From Acidobacteriota bacterium (GTDB lineage: Bacteria > Acidobacteriota > UBA6911 > RPQK01), in assembly GCA_003819755.1 (NCBI GenBank), contig RPQK01000234.1, positions 1 to 9,769 of the forward strand: a stretch of 9,769 bases of DNA, in the 5' to 3' direction. The translations under genes were made by a program, and so were the position numbers. Each line of letters opens with the position of its first letter. Position 1 is the first letter of the stretch. The notes under the pieces are model-generated. The model was not told the DNA's origin. It was given only the letters and a program-made list of their open reading frames with translations, and searched no databases. Below are positions 6,520-9,769 of this stretch, piece after piece.

Positions 6520-9500
6520 ACCGCGTCGTAATCCCGTCAATCCTGCTGATCCTGTCGAAAAGCGTTTTGGACAGGATTAACGGGATTAACAGGATGAGAT
6601 CCGCTTTCCCGGTGCTCGCCGTCTTGCTGCAGTTCTCGCTCGCCTTCGGCCTCGATCCCGGCCGGTCCATTCGTCAGTACAAACTCGATTTGTGGTCCAG
6701 TGAAGAGATACTCCCGGCGCTGTCGATTCAGTGCCTGGCTCAGAGCCGGGACGGGTACCTGTGGCTCGGTACGCCGGAAGGCGCCGTACGCTTCGATGGA
6801 GTTCGGTTCACCTGCTTCAGCGGTATGACCAACGAGGTGTTCTCCCCGGACGACGTGACGGCCATGCTCCCGCTCTCCGGCGGAGCCATCTGGCTCGGCA
6901 CATGGGGAGGCGGCATTTTTGAATCCAATGACGGCAAACTGAAGTCGATCGCCGATGAAAAAATGCTTGGCGATGGCCGGATAAAGAGCCTCTTTCAGGA
7001 TCGAGAAGGGCGAATCTGGGTTGGAACTCCGAACGGGCTCCATTGTCTGGAGGCGGGACGCTGGAGTGAGCCCGACAAGAACTGGGGTTCAAGCCGACTG
7101 AATGTCGGCACCGTGTTGCAGCGCAGGGACGGAAGTCTCTGGTTTGGGACCACCCAAGGCGTGGCCCGTCTCGAGGCTGACCATTTGAGGTGGTATGGGA
7201 CCGCCGACGGCCTCCCCGGAGCTAGTGTGAGGGCGCTGGTCGAGGACAAGACCGGCACTCTCTGGATAGGGACGAGCAATGGACTGTGCCGCCTCCGGCA
7301 AGGTCGGCTGAAGAGTTACGCGCTCCCCGGCGGTGCCAACAACCAGGACGTCTTTTCGTTGTGCCTGGATCGCGACGGGAACCTCTGGATAGGGACCGAC
7401 GGCGGCGGCCTGAATCGACTGCGGGACGAGGCGGCCCCCGGCCAGGGTTTCGAGGCGGGGCAACAGGTCGCAGAAACGATCGAGCGGCTGACTACCGCAG
7501 AAGGACTGCCGTCCGATTCCATCTGGTCGATCCTGGAAGACAAGGAAGGGAATCTCTGGATCGGCGCTTTTGGAGGCGGTATCGCACGCCTTCAGGAGTC
7601 CAAGTTTGTCACTTTTGACACCGGCTCGGGCCTCCCTGATGATCTGGTCTGGAGCATCTACGAAGACGACGAACAGACTCTCTACCTCGGGACCGACGCT
7701 GGGCTGACAGTCATGACCGCGGGCCGGATTCGCAATCTCGGGGCTGCGGAGGGATTGCCCCCGGGCGGCACGACGAGCCTGCTGAAAGACAGTCGGGGCA
7801 CTCTCTGGGTAGCGGGCGGCAGCGAAGGTCTTTACAGGATGAAAGCCGGCAAGGCGATAGCCGAGCTTAAGCCGGACGGTCAGGGATTCGAGCATGTTTT
7901 CAGCATCATCGAGGACCGTTCAGGAACGCTCTGGGTGGGAACCCGTGGCGGCGGACTGAAGTACTGGCGGGACAACCGTTGGCACGTGATGAGCCGGGCT
8001 GACGGGCTGGCGGACGATGTGGTCCGCACTCTCCTCGAGGATGATGAGGCCGGAATCTGGATCGGGACCCAACAGGCGGGCGTCCTTTACCTGCGCAACG
8101 GGCGAATTACCAGGTACGGAAAGGAAAACGGACTCTCCGATAATTCCATCCTGTGCCTGCACCAGGACAGCGACGGCATCTTGTGGATCGGGACCGATGG
8201 AGGCGGGTTGAACCGACTGGAGAAGGGGAAAATCACCAGCTTCGGCATCCGGGATGGTCTCTTTCACGACACCATTTTTCAGATTCTCGAGGACGATGCG
8301 GGCGACCTCTGGATGAGCTGCAATCGCGGGATTTTCAGGGTTGCGAAAAGCGACCTCGCAGCCTTTTCCTCGGGGCGGTCAAAAGCGATCTCCTGCCACG
8401 TGTACGGCCGCTCCGACGGGATTAAGAGCAGCGAATGCAACAACGGCGGGCACCCTGCGGGAATCAGAACCCGTGACGGGAGGATATGGTTTCCGACCCT
8501 CAAAGGCGCCGTGGCCATTGACCCTGCCCGTCATACTGTAAACCGAATTCCCCCGCCGGTGATCATTGAGGACTTCCGGGCCGGAGGGAGAAGCGTCCCG
8601 GCCGACGGGCGAGAGAGTATTCGGCCGGAGGAAAACAATGTGGAGTTCCACTTTACGGCGCCGAGCTTGTCTGCGCCCGAACGTATCAGGTTCCGCTACC
8701 AGCTGATCGGCAGCGATACGGACTGGCTTGAGCTGAACCCCGGCCGGGAGCGCATCGCTTACTACACCAACCTGTCACCGGGCCGGTACACCTTCCGCGT
8801 GATCGCGTGCAATAACGACGGGCTTTGGAACGATACGGGCGCCGCCCTGACTTACGAAGTGTTGCCTGACTGGCATCAGACCACCTGGTTCTATGGGCTT
8901 CTCGCCGTCGGGCTTATCCTTTCGGGCGGCGGCCTTGCCCACGGTGCCAGACGCGCGTTGGGCAGCCTGCGGCTGACTCGGAGTCTGACCCATTACCATT
9001 CCCGCAGCCTGGTCGAGACGGTCAGAACCGGCGAGCTCGAGCAGGACGGCCTCCGCGACGAGCGCCGGATTCTCACTATCTTCTTCTCGGATCTCACCGG
9101 TTTCTCGGACTTCACCGACCGCACGGAGCCGGAGCGGGTCAGCCGCCTGATCAACGAATACCTGACTGAAATGGCTTCGCTTATTGAGGTGCACCGGGGC
9201 ACCTTTGGGCGATTCATGGGCGACGGAATCATGGCCTTCTTTGGAGCTCCCCGGGTGATGCCCGCCGAGGAACAGGCTCGTCAGGCCGTGGCGATGGCCG
9301 TTGCCATGCAACAGAAGATGAAGGGACTCGCCGAGAAGTGGCTGAACGAGGGGCTGGACCACGACATTCGGATCCGAATGGGTATCGCGCAGGGGACGGT
9401 TACCGTCGGCAACTTCGGATCAAGCGACTTGATGCAATATACGGCAGTCGGCGCCGGAGTCAATCTGGCCAGCCGGCTGGAAAAGAACTGTCCTCCGGGC

Positions 9501-9638
9501 AAGATCCTCGTGAACCAGACGGTTTATGATGCCACCCGGGCATTGCCCTGTTACAGCAGACATCGTTTTCAGGCACTCGAACTGGCAGGACATAACGCGC
9601 AGTTCTGGGTTCTCGACCCGGAGTGCGCGGAGGGGTAG
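6516..9638 (+). CDS. Receptor 2: 14-repeat propeller / Y_Y_Y / membrane-anchored class III nucleotide cyclase, active site intact
   Basis: This is a tandem paralogue of receptor 1 with the same plan. There are 14 Reg_prop motifs (from about residue 80 to 660), a Y_Y_Y domain (about 682-785; YYTNLSPGRYTFRVIACNND), a membrane helix (about 790-812) and a class III cyclase domain (about 853-1035). The cyclase keeps both metal Asp residues, D859 (FFSD) and D903 (MGDG). It also has Arg899 at the Lys position, T976, and N983 and R987 (VNLASR). Thr at 976, where mammalian adenylyl cyclases carry Asp, points to the class IIIb type. The 1040-residue call starts at ATG 6516, which overlaps the receptor 1 stop (ATGA) and suggests translational coupling. 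Its first 26 residues are encoded largely by a hairpin repeat. ATG 6594 would start directly at a compact signal peptide (MRSAFPVLAVLLQFSLAFG) before LDP, where homology to receptor 1 begins, but has no good ribosome site. The start is unresolved. Confidence 0.9.
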   Translation: MNRVVIPSILLILSKSVLDRINGINRMRSAFPVLAVLLQFSLAFGLDPGRSIRQYKLDLWSSEEILPALSIQCLAQSRDGYLWLGTPEGAVRFDGVRFTCFSGMTNEVFSPDDVTAMLPLSGGAIWLGTWGGGIFESNDGKLKSIADEKMLGDGRIKSLFQDREGRIWVGTPNGLHCLEAGRWSEPDKNWGSSRLNVGTVLQRRDGSLWFGTTQGVARLEADHLRWYGTADGLPGASVRALVEDKTGTLWIGTSNGLCRLRQGRLKSYALPGGANNQDVFSLCLDRDGNLWIGTDGGGLNRLRDEAAPGQGFEAGQQVAETIERLTTAEGLPSDSIWSILEDKEGNLWIGAFGGGIARLQESKFVTFDTGSGLPDDLVWSIYEDDEQTLYLGTDAGLTVMTAGRIRNLGAAEGLPPGGTTSLLKDSRGTLWVAGGSEGLYRMKAGKAIAELKPDGQGFEHVFSIIEDRSGTLWVGTRGGGLKYWRDNRWHVMSRADGLADDVVRTLLEDDEAGIWIGTQQAGVLYLRNGRITRYGKENGLSDNSILCLHQDSDGILWIGTDGGGLNRLEKGKITSFGIRDGLFHDTIFQILEDDAGDLWMSCNRGIFRVAKSDLAAFSSGRSKAISCHVYGRSDGIKSSECNNGGHPAGIRTRDGRIWFPTLKGAVAIDPARHTVNRIPPPVIIEDFRAGGRSVPADGRESIRPEENNVEFHFTAPSLSAPERIRFRYQLIGSDTDWLELNPGRERIAYYTNLSPGRYTFRVIACNNDGLWNDTGAALTYEVLPDWHQTTWFYGLLAVGLILSGGGLAHGARRALGSLRLTRSLTHYHSRSLVETVRTGELEQDGLRDERRILTIFFSDLTGFSDFTDRTEPERVSRLINEYLTEMASLIEVHRGTFGRFMGDGIMAFFGAPRVMPAEEQARQAVAMAVAMQQKMKGLAEKWLNEGLDHDIRIRMGIAQGTVTVGNFGSSDLMQYTAVGAGVNLASRLEKNCPPGKILVNQTVYDATRALPCYSRHRFQALELAGHNAQFWVLDPECAEG
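6531..6595. repeat. Hairpin repeat made of 9-nt units at the receptor 1/receptor 2 junction
   Basis: The left arm 6531-6561 and right arm 6565-6595 are complementary at 25 of 31 positions, with several of the rest able to form G-U pairs, around the 3-nt loop GCG. Each arm contains about three tandem 9-nt units of the form ATCCYGTYA (left) or its complement TAACAGGAT (right). The inner stem is CGAAAA/TTTTGG. This type of AGGATTAACAGG repeat is dispersed in several GC-rich bacterial genomes (recollection, not searched). It covers codons 6-27 of the longer receptor 2 frame and reaches into the alternative ATG 6594. Confidence 0.75.
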
Positions 9639-9726
9639 GGAGTTATGACTGATGCCTGCGCTCCCAGCGGACGCCACCACGTCCAGTGGGGTTTTAAACC
9701 AACGGAGATCAGACAAGGCAGACTCT

Positions 9727-9769
9727 ATGTTTCCAAAAGTGCTTTTTTCGGTGGGCAACCGCGATTATA
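9727..9769 (+). CDS. Possible start of a downstream gene, truncated by the window end
   Basis: An ATG at 9727 opens a frame of 14 codons (MFPKVLFSVGNRDY) that runs off the right end. AAGG at 9715-9718, eight nt upstream, is a modest ribosome site. A competing frame from ATG 9645, preceded by GGAGGGG (9629-9635), is also open to the end, so neither is secure. The interval 9639-9726 otherwise holds no clear promoter or strong terminator; CCAC/GTGG near 9675-9689 makes only a weak stem followed by TTTT. Confidence 0.25.
   Translation, partial: MFPKVLFSVGNRDY

Noticed and set aside
7089..7895. 268-codon minus-strand open frame
   Set aside because: It is antisense to the propeller repeats of receptor 2; its apparent internal periodicity mirrors those repeats.
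9645..9769. Open frame from ATG 9645 to the window end
   Set aside because: It has a fair ribosome site (GGAGGGG 9629-9635), but its third-position base use drifts unlike the neighbouring genes and the product shows no recognisable motif; kept only as an alternative to 9727.

Overview
The window is GC-rich bacterial DNA, most likely from an Acidobacteriota member of the Solibacter/Bryobacter type, with Verrucomicrobiota or Planctomycetota as alternatives. This assignment is inferred from gene content: an M49-type peptidase tail, a Tat-exported xylose-isomerase-like TIM barrel, very large beta-propeller receptors, and short palindromic repeats of the kind scattered through such genomes. No rRNA, tRNA or CRISPR array is visible.

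Layout. Positions 1-378 hold the 3' end of a plus-strand dipeptidyl-peptidase III-like (M49) metallopeptidase. It converges on a minus-strand pair: a caspase/CHAT-like protein (2555-1554) followed after 41 nt by a TIM-barrel protein (1512-622). A 134-bp near-perfect inverted repeat (435-568) fills the gap between the convergent genes. The divergent region 2556-3019 carries a sigma70-like promoter pointing left (2567-2595), a 215-bp imperfect palindrome (2643-2857), and a near-consensus promoter pointing right (2884-2912). The right-hand promoter leads through a hairpin-rich leader to a 69-residue peptide gene (3020-3229) with a classical double-glycine leader and a Thr-rich core.

Two very large tandem paralogues follow (3430-6519 and 6516-9638). 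Each has a signal peptide, 14 propeller-type repeats, a Y_Y_Y domain, one membrane helix and a cytoplasmic class III adenylate/guanylate cyclase domain. They look like one-component membrane receptors: a periplasmic ligand sensor of the kind usually joined to a histidine kinase, here joined to a nucleotide cyclase. A 65-nt hairpin repeat sits at their junction and supplies codons of the second reading frame. The last 131 nt hold only the possible start of another gene.

How the parts may work together (inference): the peptide and the two receptors lie on one strand behind one good promoter, so the peptide could be an exported signal and the receptors its sensors, with cAMP or cGMP as output. 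The divergent caspase/CHAT-like protein could be a processing or effector protease. The first receptor's cyclase differs at several normally conserved positions while the second looks intact, which suggests an unequal pair rather than two redundant enzymes.
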